From the NCBI RefSeq assembly GCF_036492425.1, contig NZ_AP025292.1, positions 372,001 to 436,000 of the forward strand: 64,000 nucleotides of DNA, read 5' to 3'. The DNA comes from Persicobacter psychrovividus (GTDB lineage Bacteria; Bacteroidota; Bacteroidia; Cytophagales; Cyclobacteriaceae). Within the stretch, counting starts at the first letter, position 1. Each line of letters starts with the position of its first letter. Shown one piece after another: positions 55,531-64,000 of the stretch. The notes beneath the pieces are model-generated. The model ran no database searches. It was not told the DNA's origin and saw only the letters and a list, made by a program, of their open reading frames with translations. Made by a program: the position numbers and the translations under genes.

Positions 55531-56403
55531 TCAGGGGCAACAGAGCATCTTGAGGTTATTTTTGTGTAACTGAATATCGAGTGGCAGTTGCAGTTCGCTT
55601 GCCTCACCATCAAGGTGAACAAATTCATTTTCCTGACAGCTGATTTCTACTGACGATACCTGAAAGGTGCTGTAAAAACGGCTCTTGTGGATCGTTTTTG
55701 AAAACAGTCGGTAGCCCATTGCAGGTGCGTACCAAAAAGGACAATCTTTAATAATAGACACATCCACCAAGCCATCCGATAAACTGGCGTGCGGAGCAAT
55801 GTAGGCATCGTTGCCAAATTGTGAGGAGTTGGCAATACTGATCAGCAGGGCTTTTACTTCAAGCTGCTGACCTTCCCACTTGAGGAGGTAATTTTTTTTG
55901 TGGTAGGTAAAATAAGCCGAAAGGGTTTCTTTGATATAGGTGGCGAGTCCGCGGGTGGAGGCTTTGGCGAACTGATGGGCAACATAAGCATCAAAACCGA
56001 TGCCTGCCACATTGATGAAAAACTGGCCATTGACCTCAATGGTGTCCACAGGGGTAACCTCAGCGGCAGCCATCCATTCAATCGCATGGGGCATGGTCAT
56101 GGGAATGCCCAAGTGCCTTGCGAGTCCGTTGCCTGAACCTTTGGGTAAAATACCCAAGGGGGTGTCGCTTCCTGCCAGCACAGCGGCGACTTCATTCACC
56201 GTGCCATCTCCGCCCACTGCAATTACGGCGTCCACTTTTCCAATGGCTTTCCTGGCAATGAGGCTGGCATGTCCTGCATATTTGGTCTTTTTCCACTTAC
56301 AGTTGATTTTGCCTTCCCAAGCCTTCTTGATCATTTTCTTCAGTCCATCAACTTTGCCTTTTCCGGCAATAGGGTTATAAATGATTAAGTAGTTGGGTTG
56401 CAT
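55531..56403 (-). CDS. Diacylglycerol kinase family lipid kinase
   Basis: 290 residues of the YegS/BmrU group. Motifs are IYNPIAGKGKVDGL near the start, the nucleotide site VGGDGTVNEVAAVL, GILPKGSGNGLARHLG, and FHL-like VHLDGEASELQL at the end. It probably phosphorylates diacylglycerol or a related lipid. It converges on the GNAT gene with a 10-base gap and no clear terminator. Confidence 0.9.
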   Translation of the reverse strand: MQPNYLIIYNPIAGKGKVDGLKKMIKKAWEGKINCKWKKTKYAGHASLIARKAIGKVDAVIAVGGDGTVNEVAAVLAGSDTPLGILPKGSGNGLARHLGIPMTMPHAIEWMAAAEVTPVDTIEVNGQFFINVAGIGFDAYVAHQFAKASTRGLATYIKETLSAYFTYHKKNYLLKWEGQQLEVKALLISIANSSQFGNDAYIAPHASLSDGLVDVSIIKDCPFWYAPAMGYRLFSKTIHKSRFYSTFQVSSVEISCQENEFVHLDGEASELQLPLDIQLHKNNLKMLCCP

Positions 56404-56460
56404 AGTAAGTGGTTTTTTTGATCTTAGGACAAAGTAAAGGAAAAGAAAATAGAAGGCATA

Positions 56461-56488
56461 AAAAAACCAGCCACAATGTGACTGGTTC
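56461..56488 (-). terminator. fabI terminator
   Basis: On the minus strand the imperfect stem AACCAGTCACATTGTGGCTGG (paired arms with one mismatch) is followed by a T-run. It lies 22 bases after the fabI stop. Confidence 0.7.
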
Positions 56489-56509
56489 CTCTGTTTATCA
56501 AACGGAAAA

Positions 56510-57331
56510 TTACTTCTGACGAGCTTTCGCCAAAGTTTCCATCATTTCTTGTGTGATACCTGTTGTCGAGAATCCACCATCGTGCATCAAGTTTTGCATC
56601 GTTACATATCTTGTGTAATCAGAGAATAACGACAAGATGTATTTCGCACAATCCTCAGAAGGCGCATTGCCCAGTGGAGAAAGCTGATCTGCAAAGTTGA
56701 AGAAATCATCGAAACCAGTGATTCCCTGACCAGCAGTTGTTACAGTTGGCGACTGAGAGATGGTGTTTACACGTACTTTTTTGGCCGCAAAACGAGCGCC
56801 ATAACCACGAGCGATAGACTCCAGCAATGCTTTGGCATCGGCCATATCCGCATAGTGGGAGAAGCTACGCTGTGCAGCGATGTATGACAAACCAACGAAT
56901 GAGCCCCACTCGTTCATAATGTCCATTTTCTCGGCCACTTGCAATACTTTGTGGTACGACATTGCCGAAATGTCCAGTGTTTTGTGGAACCAGTCGTAGT
57001 TCAACTCACCATAAGATTTCCCTTTACGGACATTCGGACTCATCCCGATAGAGTGCAATACGAAGTCAATCTTTCCGCCTAAAATCTCAGAAGCTTTAGT
57101 GAAAAGGTTTTCAATATCCTCTACACTTGTTGCATCTGCAGGAATGATTTCCGCATTACAAGCATCACCCAATTCTTTGATTTTTCCCATGCGCAAAGCA
57201 ATAGGAGCATTGGTCAATACAAATTCAGCGCCTTCTTCTTTAGCCATTAGCGCAGTTTTCCATGCAATAGAATCCTCGTTAAGGGCACCAAAGATGATCC
57301 CTTTTTTTCCTTTTAGCAGATTAGTTGCCAT
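56510..57331 (-). CDS. fabI: Enoyl-[acyl-carrier-protein] reductase (NADH)
   Basis: FabI makes the last reduction in fatty-acid elongation. The 273 residues show KGIIFGALNEDSIAW (NAD site), VLHSIGMSPN, and the catalytic Tyr-x6-Lys in SHYADMADAKALLES. It is flanked by its own terminator. Triclosan-type inhibitors act on this family. Confidence 0.96.
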   Translation of the reverse strand: MATNLLKGKKGIIFGALNEDSIAWKTALMAKEEGAEFVLTNAPIALRMGKIKELGDACNAEIIPADATSVEDIENLFTKASEILGGKIDFVLHSIGMSPNVRKGKSYGELNYDWFHKTLDISAMSYHKVLQVAEKMDIMNEWGSFVGLSYIAAQRSFSHYADMADAKALLESIARGYGARFAAKKVRVNTISQSPTVTTAGQGITGFDDFFNFADQLSPLGNAPSEDCAKYILSLFSDYTRYVTMQNLMHDGGFSTTGITQEMMETLAKARQK

Positions 57332-57495
57332 TATTTAAATATTTTTAATTGATATCAGTTTCCAATTTGAAACCGCAATTTATAAATCTTCAGCAACAAT
57401 TCGACGCTTTTTTTACATAATTGAAGTAGGAATTGAAGCAAAGCAGGAAAAAATGATCCCCAAGCTCCCCGTCAATTTGAGCGGTAATAACCAAC

Positions 57496-58731
57496 TTATT
57501 GGCAGAACCGCGCCACCCATTCATTGGCCTGAAGCGACCCGTTTTTGATCGCCTGCCCCCAGGCATCGCAGGCTTGCTCGGGCTGGTCCATGGCAAAATA
57601 ACAGTTTCCTAAAATATTGTAAGCTTCAGGGCGATTTGGGCGAAGTAAAATGGCCCAGTCACAGGCTTTTTTAGCCCGCTCAAAGTTGGAAAGCCGTGCC
57701 AAAACAACCGCCAAACCATAATGAGCGATATAATGACTTTCGGGAATATTCTCAGGCTTGATCACCAAAGCATAGGCTCGGCCATAATTGATGATATAGA
57801 TATCGATCATGGCTTCGGTGGCGAGCGAATAGTATTTCAGTGCCCGTTCATTGTCATAAAGCTGATCAGCACAAAGCGAGGCCGCAGAGAGCAGCAGCGG
57901 AATATTGAACTGTTCTTTGTCCACCATATTTTCATAGAGCAATAGGGCTTGCTGAAATTTTCCTACGCCCACATAGGCATGTGCCAGTTGCTGATAAAAT
58001 ACCGCAGCATAATCGGCATGTTCCTTTACTACGCTCCAGTAGCGCACCGCTTCTTCATAATTTTCCATCATGTAAGCTTCTTCTCCTTTATCATAAAGAT
58101 CCGCCAAAACCGCATTGCGGAAATTTTTGATATGCATACTCGAGTTCGGCAAGGCGATAATCGCTTGTAGGGAATCCATAGCCTCCTTGTAAGCGCCATG
58201 TTCAAAGAGTTTTTTGGCGACGTCAAACCTCATTTGCTCCTCCACCAACCGCTCCATTTCAATTTTCTGCTCATGCTTCATGTACCAGTAAGAGGGAACC
58301 CCTACAAAAAAAGCGATCACCAAAAAGAACAGCATGGCAATGGCTAAATTTACCAGCCTATTATTGCGGTATCTGTCCCAATAACTGGGCTCAGCAGGCC
58401 GAGCATGTGGGTTTTGCTCATAATATTCCTGCCGATACCGCTCGCGTTCTTCAAAAGATGTTCTTTTTCTGGGGTTGAAATCTTCAGGGGGTTCCTCAGT
58501 ACTTTGCGGCATCTCAAACTGGTGCGTTATCAAGAAGTCGTAGGCGGCCTTCTGTTGTGGGTCGCCCAAAACCTGATAAGCTCTTGAGATTTGTTTGAAA
58601 GTCTCCTCGGCAAAGTCATTTCCAGGGTTTTTGTCGGGATGATACTTTACCGCCAACGTACGGTATGCCCGCTTGATATCGGAGGAAGATGCCGTGGCAG
58701 GAATGCCCAATATGTCGTAATAATTGATCAA
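57496..58731 (-). CDS. Membrane-anchored J-domain protein with TPR repeats
   Basis: 411 residues. The N-terminal J domain (about 1-65) has [24 protein letters not shown] and the HPD motif in [12 protein letters not shown], so it should stimulate an Hsp70. A basic linker leads to one membrane helix (about residues 108-130). A long TPR-like region (about 145-405, with repeated Tyr/Ala-rich helix pairs such as [25 protein letters not shown]) follows, presumably on the other side of the membrane. No Gly/Phe or zinc region is present, so it is not DnaJ itself. Confidence 0.85.
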   Translation of the reverse strand: MINYYDILGIPATASSSDIKRAYRTLAVKYHPDKNPGNDFAEETFKQISRAYQVLGDPQQKAAYDFLITHQFEMPQSTEEPPEDFNPRKRTSFEERERYRQEYYEQNPHARPAEPSYWDRYRNNRLVNLAIAMLFFLVIAFFVGVPSYWYMKHEQKIEMERLVEEQMRFDVAKKLFEHGAYKEAMDSLQAIIALPNSSMHIKNFRNAVLADLYDKGEEAYMMENYEEAVRYWSVVKEHADYAAVFYQQLAHAYVGVGKFQQALLLYENMVDKEQFNIPLLLSAASLCADQLYDNERALKYYSLATEAMIDIYIINYGRAYALVIKPENIPESHYIAHYGLAVVLARLSNFERAKKACDWAILLRPNRPEAYNILGNCYFAMDQPEQACDAWGQAIKNGSLQANEWVARFCQ

Positions 58732-58924
58732 TTTATTATTATCTATAGCCGATGAATGAAAATAGGGTCGTTAAGAGAGTTTTACGATGGTAATTGATTT
58801 TCACTTTTTTGTTTTACGATATTTTTCTGTGAAATTTGTTAGATAATGCCGCTTATAGTACAATATAGGTTGGTGTTCTAAGGATAAACTAAATTTTTTA
58901 TTATTTATTTTATAGTCAATCTTA

Positions 58925-61108
58925 ATGATTAATATGAAGAGGTGGGCGCTTGCCCTGATTTTACCACTACTCCCGCTGATGGCCAAGGCGGATGAAGGCA
59001 TGTGGCTTCCGCAATTGCTGAAAACATTGAACGAAGCCGATATGCAGGCACGTGGAATGAAAATGTCAGCAGATGATATTTACAGCGTGAACCACTCCAG
59101 CCTTAAAGATGCCGTAGTTTCCTTCGGTGGCTTTTGTACTGGGGAGTTGATTTCTCCTGAGGGTTTGATCCTGACCAACCACCACTGTGGTTATGGGCAA
59201 ATTCAATCACATTCTTCTGTAGAAAACGATTTGCTGACCAATGGTTTCTGGGCGATGTCGAAAGAAGAAGAGCTGCCAAACCCAGGTTTGTTTGTTACTT
59301 TTATTGTCCGTATTGAAGATGTTACCAAAGAGGTACTCAAGGGGGCAACGCCTGAAATGACCGAAGATGAACGTCAGGAACTTGTGGCGGAAAATTCGGA
59401 TGCCATCATCCAGAAAACCACTGCAGGAACACATTATGGCGCCAAGATCAAATCGATGTTCTATGGCAACGAGTACTATATGTTTGTGACAGAAACCTAC
59501 GATGATGTTCGCCTTGTAGGTGCACCACCATCGGCTATTGGTAAATTCGGTGGCGATACCGACAACTGGATGTGGCCTCGCCATACAGGAGATTTTTCGA
59601 TGTTCCGTGTATATTCAGCACCTGATGGCTCTCCTGCTGCTTACGCTAAGGAGAATGTGCCATTGAAGCCAAAGCACTTCTTGCCGATCAACCTTACAGG
59701 TGTTGAAGATGGCGATTTCACAATGGTTTTCGGTTTCCCAGGCCGTACACAGGAGTACCTGACGACCTACTCGATTAAGCCATTGGTGGAAACTACGAAT
59801 CCGAACCGTATCAAAATTCGCGAAACAAAGCTTAACATTCTAAAGTCGGATATGAATAAGGACGACAAGGTTCGTATTCAGTATTCTGCAAAATATGCGC
59901 GTGTGGCGAATTACTACAAAAAATGGATTGGTGAAAACCGAGGCCTGAAAGTGACCAATGCTATTGCAGAGAAAGAGGCTTTGGAAACGAAATTCCAGCA
60001 GTGGGCAGATGCCAACCCTGCGCGTAAAGCACATTATGGTACCTTGCTGTCGAAATTTGAGCAAACTCACAAGGAAGAGCAGGATGTGATCTTGCCTTAT
60101 AACTACATCCGTGAGGCAGCCTACGGAACGGAGATTCTGAGCCTTGCGGCACGTTTCCGTGGTTTGATTGATGCCCCAGCAAGCGAGCGCGAAAAACGCG
60201 TGGACGCCCTGAAAGCTTATGCGAAAAAATATTTCAAAGATTACAATGCACCAACAGATGAAAAAGTATTTGCTGCTTTGATGCGTTTGTATGCCGAGGA
60301 TATCAGCGCCAACTATCAGCCAGAGATTTTACAGGCGATGAATAAGAAGTACAAAGCGAATTTTGAAAATTACGCAGCGCATTTCTTCGGAAAGTCGATA
60401 TTGGATGATCAGCAAAAAGTAGAAGCTTTGTTGAATGACTTCAACGAGAAAAGCATGAAAACTTTACTGAAGGACCCTGCCATTAAGTTGGAGCGCGAGT
60501 TCCGTGATATTTACATAGGTAAGGTTGGTGATGTGATGCGCAATACTCAGAATGCTCTGGAGCGCCTGAACCGTTCGTACACTGCTGGCTTGCGTGAGAT
60601 GTTGCCAAACAAAACTTTCTACCCTGATGCCAACAGTACCATGCGTGTTTCTTATGGCGTAGTAGATGGCTCGACACCTTACGATGGCATGCGTTATACT
60701 TCGCATACTTATCTGGATGGTGTGTTCCAGAAAGAAATGGCTGGAGCAGATGATTATGTAATTACGGATCGTATGCGCGAATTGTATGCGGATAAAAATT
60801 ATGGCCGTTATGCTGAAAATGGCAAATTGCCCGTATGTTTTACCGCTTCCAACCATACGACTGGTGGGAATTCAGGTTCACCAGTTATTGATGGGGAAGG
60901 CCGCTTGATTGGGCTGAATTTTGACCGTTCGTGGGAATCAACGATGTCGGATATTAAATACGATAAAGACATTTGCCGAAATATTGCAGTAGATATTCGC
61001 TATGTATTGTGGGTGGTGGATGTGTACGCTGGGGCTTCTCATCTGGTAGATGAAATGACTTTGGTGGAAACAAAAACACCTGCAGCAGAAGAAGCGACAG
61101 CAGAGTAA
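58925..61108 (+). CDS. S46 family peptidase, DPP11 type
   Basis: An exported dipeptidyl peptidase of 727 residues. The signal peptide ends near residue 21 (MAKA-DEGMW); an ATG at 58934 would be as good a start. The catalytic His is in TNHHCGYGQIQSHS and the catalytic Ser in TTGGNSGSPVID. Eighteen residues after that Ser is an Arg (GLNFDR), the position that is Arg673 in Porphyromonas DPP11 and Gly in DPP7, so cleavage after Asp/Glu is predicted. Such enzymes release acidic dipeptides in the periplasm. Confidence 0.92.
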   Translation: MINMKRWALALILPLLPLMAKADEGMWLPQLLKTLNEADMQARGMKMSADDIYSVNHSSLKDAVVSFGGFCTGELISPEGLILTNHHCGYGQIQSHSSVENDLLTNGFWAMSKEEELPNPGLFVTFIVRIEDVTKEVLKGATPEMTEDERQELVAENSDAIIQKTTAGTHYGAKIKSMFYGNEYYMFVTETYDDVRLVGAPPSAIGKFGGDTDNWMWPRHTGDFSMFRVYSAPDGSPAAYAKENVPLKPKHFLPINLTGVEDGDFTMVFGFPGRTQEYLTTYSIKPLVETTNPNRIKIRETKLNILKSDMNKDDKVRIQYSAKYARVANYYKKWIGENRGLKVTNAIAEKEALETKFQQWADANPARKAHYGTLLSKFEQTHKEEQDVILPYNYIREAAYGTEILSLAARFRGLIDAPASEREKRVDALKAYAKKYFKDYNAPTDEKVFAALMRLYAEDISANYQPEILQAMNKKYKANFENYAAHFFGKSILDDQQKVEALLNDFNEKSMKTLLKDPAIKLEREFRDIYIGKVGDVMRNTQNALERLNRSYTAGLREMLPNKTFYPDANSTMRVSYGVVDGSTPYDGMRYTSHTYLDGVFQKEMAGADDYVITDRMRELYADKNYGRYAENGKLPVCFTASNHTTGGNSGSPVIDGEGRLIGLNFDRSWESTMSDIKYDKDICRNIAVDIRYVLWVVDVYAGASHLVDEMTLVETKTPAAEEATAE

Positions 61109-61127
61109 TTTACTGAAAATACCAATG

Positions 61128-61157
61128 AAAAAGGGACGCCATCAGGTGTCCCTTTTT
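61128..61157 (+). terminator. Terminator of the S46 peptidase gene
   Basis: The stem AAAAAGGGACGCC / GGTGTCCCTTTTT (one G-T pair) with a 4-base loop and a T-run, about 20 bases after the stop. Confidence 0.88.
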
Positions 61158-61362
61158 TTATAAGTGCAGCTGATGGAGAAGGAGATAATTCGCGAACATC
61201 ATCACAGGAAGATAAAAAGGTTTTTGAGGATTCCGTGTTTACGTTGAGGCGATCACAAAATACCTCTTCAGGAGACATGCCCATAAAAAGAGTTTTCGGA
61301 ACAAACCTTGCAAAATTTTCAGGTAGGCTATTGGCTCCTTTTCAGCAATATGGTTATCAGCC

Positions 61363-62394
61363 TTAAAATTTCCATCCGAAGGTGGTATAATAGACGTAAT
61401 CGACCGTTCCAGCCTCAGGACTCACAGGTTTGGAGTCGTAGTTGGTGGTATTTCCAGCTTTCAGCAGGAACCCTTTGGGCAAATCCCAAGAAATATCTAC
61501 GGTGAAATCGACACGGTACCTGCCTGCGGTATTCAGGTTGGCATAAGAATCCACGGAAGAGTTGATAGAAAAATCTCCGAAGCCGAAAATGCTGAAGGCC
61601 GCGGAAAGTACTGCCTCGGCAGAATTGGCACTTGCAATACTGGGGTCAGAGTAGTTTTCGTTCGTCCAGGCCATACCTGTGGAAACCAGTAGATCCAGGG
61701 TGTGGGTACGGGCAAGATAGGTACCAATGCGGGCTTGTGTCGAGGTTCTCAGGCTGAGCTTTTGCTCATCGTTGGAAAGAAAAGTAACCCCTGCCCCAGT
61801 AAACCAGCTTTGGTAAAAGGTCCAGTTATAGGCTATCGAGCCATCTGTACGGTGGGTGGGTGTGGTTTCATCCTGAGAGTTATTGACCGTTTTTACATTG
61901 CCTTCCAGCGACCAGTTAATGGCCCTGTATTTGGCATTGGCCTGTGCGGTAAGTTGTTGGACATTCTTGGCTTTTGTAAAGGTGTAACCCAGCCCCAACC
62001 CCATTGAAAATCGATCGGAAAACTTGGTGTTCGCCGTCTGGATAGAAACCACACGGTTTCTGTGGGTGTTGAAGTAGTCGTTACTGCCTACTGGCCGAAT
62101 AATAAAGGCGGTGGAATCCGAAGGGTCAGTTTCAAAGGTGGCGTAATACCGCTCTCCTCCCTTTAAATAAATACTGAACGGTCGATCGGTCTTGAAATAC
62201 ATAATATCATCCCAGTCGATTTTAAAATCTTCATCCCCGTAATCGGCATCAAAATAAATGGAATTTCGAACAAGCTTGCTCAGCTCGCCATGAATCTGAT
62301 CTCCATTTTTTAAAATTAATTCATCACTTTGCCCGAAAGCGGTCCCGATGCCCAGAAATAAAAGGCATCCAATTATACTGTAAAATTTTTTCAT
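61363..62394 (-). CDS. DUF481 outer-membrane protein
   Basis: 343 residues from the ATG at 62394 (MKKFYSIIGCLL), with a signal peptide ending near residue 22 (AFGQS). The N-terminal 100 residues (DELILKNGDQIHGEL, FKIDWDDIMYFKT) form a small beta domain seen before many Bacteroidota DUF481 barrels; the rest is an outer-membrane beta barrel ending in Phe. Function unknown. The frame upstream to 62424 lacks a good signal sequence. Confidence 0.8.
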   Translation of the reverse strand: MKKFYSIIGCLLFLGIGTAFGQSDELILKNGDQIHGELSKLVRNSIYFDADYGDEDFKIDWDDIMYFKTDRPFSIYLKGGERYYATFETDPSDSTAFIIRPVGSNDYFNTHRNRVVSIQTANTKFSDRFSMGLGLGYTFTKAKNVQQLTAQANAKYRAINWSLEGNVKTVNNSQDETTPTHRTDGSIAYNWTFYQSWFTGAGVTFLSNDEQKLSLRTSTQARIGTYLARTHTLDLLVSTGMAWTNENYSDPSIASANSAEAVLSAAFSIFGFGDFSINSSVDSYANLNTAGRYRVDFTVDISWDLPKGFLLKAGNTTNYDSKPVSPEAGTVDYVYYTTFGWKF

Positions 62395-62490
62395 TATTTG
62401 GTAGTCGTAAATGATTGGGCTCAATCAAATGAAATACCTTTTTTACAGCTGATTGTTTGAGTGTAATAATTAAGATGAAAAATTACATCA

Positions 62491-62931
62491 TTAGCCTTCT
62501 TCGGGGTGAAAAAAGCTCAGGCCTTGTTCAAAATCATCGGAGAGTGTTTTGAGTTGTGTCTCGCGCAACATGGTATTAAACTGTGCCCGCACTTCTTTGT
62601 ATTGGTGGTGCATCGGGCAGGGGTGTGCTTCGCTGCACTTCTTGAAACCCAATCCGCAACCTGTCATCAGTTCGTCCCCGTCGATATTGCTTACAATATC
62701 AAACAGGCTCACCTGTTGCTGTTCGGTGGTCATCGAAAAACCACCCTTGGGCCCTTTCACAGAATCTACAAGCCCTTTTTTACTCAAGGTCTGCAAAATT
62801 TTTCCCGTAAAAGCTTCTGGCGATTCAATCTCTTTTGCAATATCCTTGATGCCCAGCCGAATGCCCTGATTGGTCTTGGCACTTATATAGATCATGGCAC
62901 GAATGCCGTAACTGCATGCTTTTGAAAACAT
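62491..62931 (-). CDS. Rrf2-family transcription regulator
   Basis: 146 residues with the Rrf2 winged helix (FSKACSYGIRAMIYIS, IKDIAKEIESPEAFTGKILQTLSKKGLVDSVKGPKGGF). Three cysteines in CGLGFKKCSEAHPC sit where IscR/NsrR bind an Fe-S cluster. Divergent from ric, it is a likely NO- or iron-sulfur-responsive repressor of that gene, and the palindrome at 63136-63161 is a possible operator. A TAACTTTG element at 63061-63068 (minus) may belong to its own promoter. Confidence 0.88.
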   Translation of the reverse strand: MFSKACSYGIRAMIYISAKTNQGIRLGIKDIAKEIESPEAFTGKILQTLSKKGLVDSVKGPKGGFSMTTEQQQVSLFDIVSNIDGDELMTGCGLGFKKCSEAHPCPMHHQYKEVRAQFNTMLRETQLKTLSDDFEQGLSFFHPEEG

Positions 62932-63135
62932 TCTTTAAATTATTTTTTGCGATGGTTCAAGCGGGTTTTTCTCTTCCTTTTTCTTCAGGGCTGCCGATAA
63001 ATATTTGCCGGGAATCCTAAAGTTTGAGGTCTCTATGAACTGAATAGCTGCTTTTATCAGCAAAGTTAACACGCTTTAAACCAAAATTGTAAACTGCTCA
63101 TGCAAGGTAAGCATAAAAGATGAAAACGATAAAAG

Positions 63136-63161
63136 ATTAAAAGACCTTTTTGTCTTTTAAT
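63136..63161. promoter_or_regulatory. Palindromic operator candidate at ric
   Basis: Two perfect 10-base arms, ATTAAAAGAC and GTCTTTTAAT, are separated by 6 bases. The right half overlaps the -33 box (63149-63152) of the ric promoter, so a bound repressor would block RNA polymerase. Confidence 0.6.
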
Positions 63162-63179
63162 AAAATTCCGCTACCTTTG
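63149..63179 (+). promoter_or_regulatory. Predicted ric promoter
   Basis: TTTG (63149-63152), a 19-base spacer and TACCTTTG (63172-63179) are a perfect match to the Bacteroidota consensus. The start is expected near 63186, about 24 bases before the ATG. Confidence 0.7.
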
Positions 63180-63209
63180 TAACATCAAAAACAACAAAAG
63201 AACAAAACC

Positions 63210-63929
63210 ATGGAATTTACTAAAGATCTAAAAGTAGGCGAGTTAGTGGCAGCGGATTACCGTACTGCTGATGTTTTCAAGCGTAACGGATTGGATTTCT
63301 GTTGTGGCGGCGGAATTTCTATTGAGCGTGCATGTGAGAAAAAAGGGCTTTCTGTTGAGCAATTAATGGAGGAGTTGGCTGAAGCTGTTCGTGAGAAATC
63401 GCAAAACGACATTGACTTCCGTTCATGGCCTTTGGATCTGATGGTTGATTACATTGAAAAAACACACCACCGCTATGTGCGCGAAAATGTGAAGATGATT
63501 GCTGAGTACTGCATGAAAATCGCAGAAGTTCACGGTCATGCAGCTACTGAGTTGTTGGCGGTTCGTGATGAGTTTTTGGCTTGTGGCGAAGCAATGACGA
63601 CGCACATGATGAAAGAAGAGCAAGTGCTTTTCCCCTTCATTAAAGATTTGGTAAATGCGCAATCAACAGGTGCTACTTTGCCTGAAACTTGTTTCGGTTC
63701 GGTGGAAAACCCAATCGCACAAATGGAGCATGAGCATGATGCTGAAGGCGAACGTTTCCGTCGTATTGCTGCATTGACAGACAACTATAATGCTCCTGAG
63801 TGGGCATGTAACACTTACCGCATCGCTTTCGAGAAATTGAGAGAATTTGAAGCGGATTTGCACCGTCATGTGCATATCGAGAACAATATTTTGTTCCCTC
63901 GTGCCATTGAATTGGCAAAATCGCTATAA
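63210..63929 (+). CDS. ric: Iron-sulfur cluster repair di-iron protein
   Basis: 239 residues of the ScdA/YtfE/RIC family, which repairs Fe-S clusters damaged by nitric oxide or oxidants. The N-terminal domain has VFKRNGLDFCCGGG with the Cys-Cys pair. The hemerythrin-like half has His/Glu ligands in KTHHRYVRENV, HMMKEEQVLFPFI, MEHEHDAEGERF and LHRHVHIENNILFPRA. Its divergent Rrf2 partner and the palindromic promoter suggest stress-responsive control. Confidence 0.94.
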   Translation: MEFTKDLKVGELVAADYRTADVFKRNGLDFCCGGGISIERACEKKGLSVEQLMEELAEAVREKSQNDIDFRSWPLDLMVDYIEKTHHRYVRENVKMIAEYCMKIAEVHGHAATELLAVRDEFLACGEAMTTHMMKEEQVLFPFIKDLVNAQSTGATLPETCFGSVENPIAQMEHEHDAEGERFRRIAALTDNYNAPEWACNTYRIAFEKLREFEADLHRHVHIENNILFPRAIELAKSL

Positions 63930-64000
63930 GCACTGAATATTCCTGTTGCAGGGGTGTAAATAGACATGTTCGGTTCAAGCGGCTCGCTTGGATCAAAATT
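63930..64000. other. Trailing sequence
   Basis: After ric there is a short inverted repeat CAAGCG-GCT-CGCTTG (63977-63991) that could be part of a terminator cut off by the window end. No further gene can be called. Confidence 0.3.

Noticed and set aside
1-64000. CRISPR arrays, tRNA, rRNA, toxin-antitoxin or restriction systems
   Set aside because: I looked for spaced repeats, TpsiC-like loops and the usual protein motifs and found none.

Overview
The window reads as chromosomal DNA of a Bacteroidota member, most likely a marine Cytophagia-type bacterium. The supporting signs are TTTG-N19/20-TAnnTTTG promoters upstream of several genes, a type IX secretion C-terminal sorting module, the alternative GlmU-like protein typical of the phylum, an S46 dipeptidyl peptidase, a CrtI-family carotenoid desaturase, and almost no Shine-Dalgarno sequences. 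Placement below phylum level is inference. I found no rRNA, tRNA, CRISPR array, prophage or IS element. The only mobile element is one group II intron.

Layout. 0.1-9.1 kb: a lipoprotein, a serine hydrolase, nadD-gmk, a lipid A-type acyltransferase, mnmD, the NAD(P)HX repair enzyme nnr, and three poorly known genes. 9.2-17.2 kb: a surface-polysaccharide block of eight glycosyltransferases, several overlapping and clearly paralogous. 17.2-19.5 kb: dnaK behind a possible sigma-54 promoter. 19.5-24.5 kb: a glycosyltransferase-like gene overlapping glf (UDP-galactopyranose mutase), a KtrB/TrkH potassium channel subunit and a heptose-phosphate kinase. 24.6-31.4 kb: aspC, recR, clpS, lpxH, ftsH, rsfS and divergent birA. 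31.4-39.5 kb: ahcY, mltF-like lytic transglycosylase, crtI family, CPBP protease, rsmG, an ECF sigma factor overlapping a membrane glycosyltransferase. 39.6-46 kb: tgt-lptG-EamA-DUF4269 run, an Omp85-type barrel, a CTD-only secreted protein and a SPOR protein. 46-55 kb: clpB, rpmE2, GlmU-like, holB, hemC, then a group II intron placed directly behind the hemC terminator. 54.9-64 kb: a cluster of DnaA boxes at a GNAT gene, a lipid kinase, fabI, a membrane DnaJ-TPR protein, a DPP11-type peptidase, a DUF481 barrel, and a divergent Rrf2/ric pair.

How the genes fit together. Most are housekeeping: cell envelope (lpxH, LpxL-like, lptG, fabI, glycosyltransferases, glf, GlmU-like), protein quality control (dnaK, clpB, clpS, ftsH), translation and RNA modification (rsfS, rsmG, tgt, mnmD, rpmE2), and cofactors (nadD, birA, hemC, nnr). 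The points that most deserve a second look are the DnaA-box cluster next to the intron, a palindrome lying on the -33 element of the ric promoter, a terminator-like hairpin inside the predicted rsmG leader, a Tgt that has lost all four zinc ligands, and a secreted protein that is little more than a T9SS sorting domain. I did not find a clear-cut new defence or mobile system.
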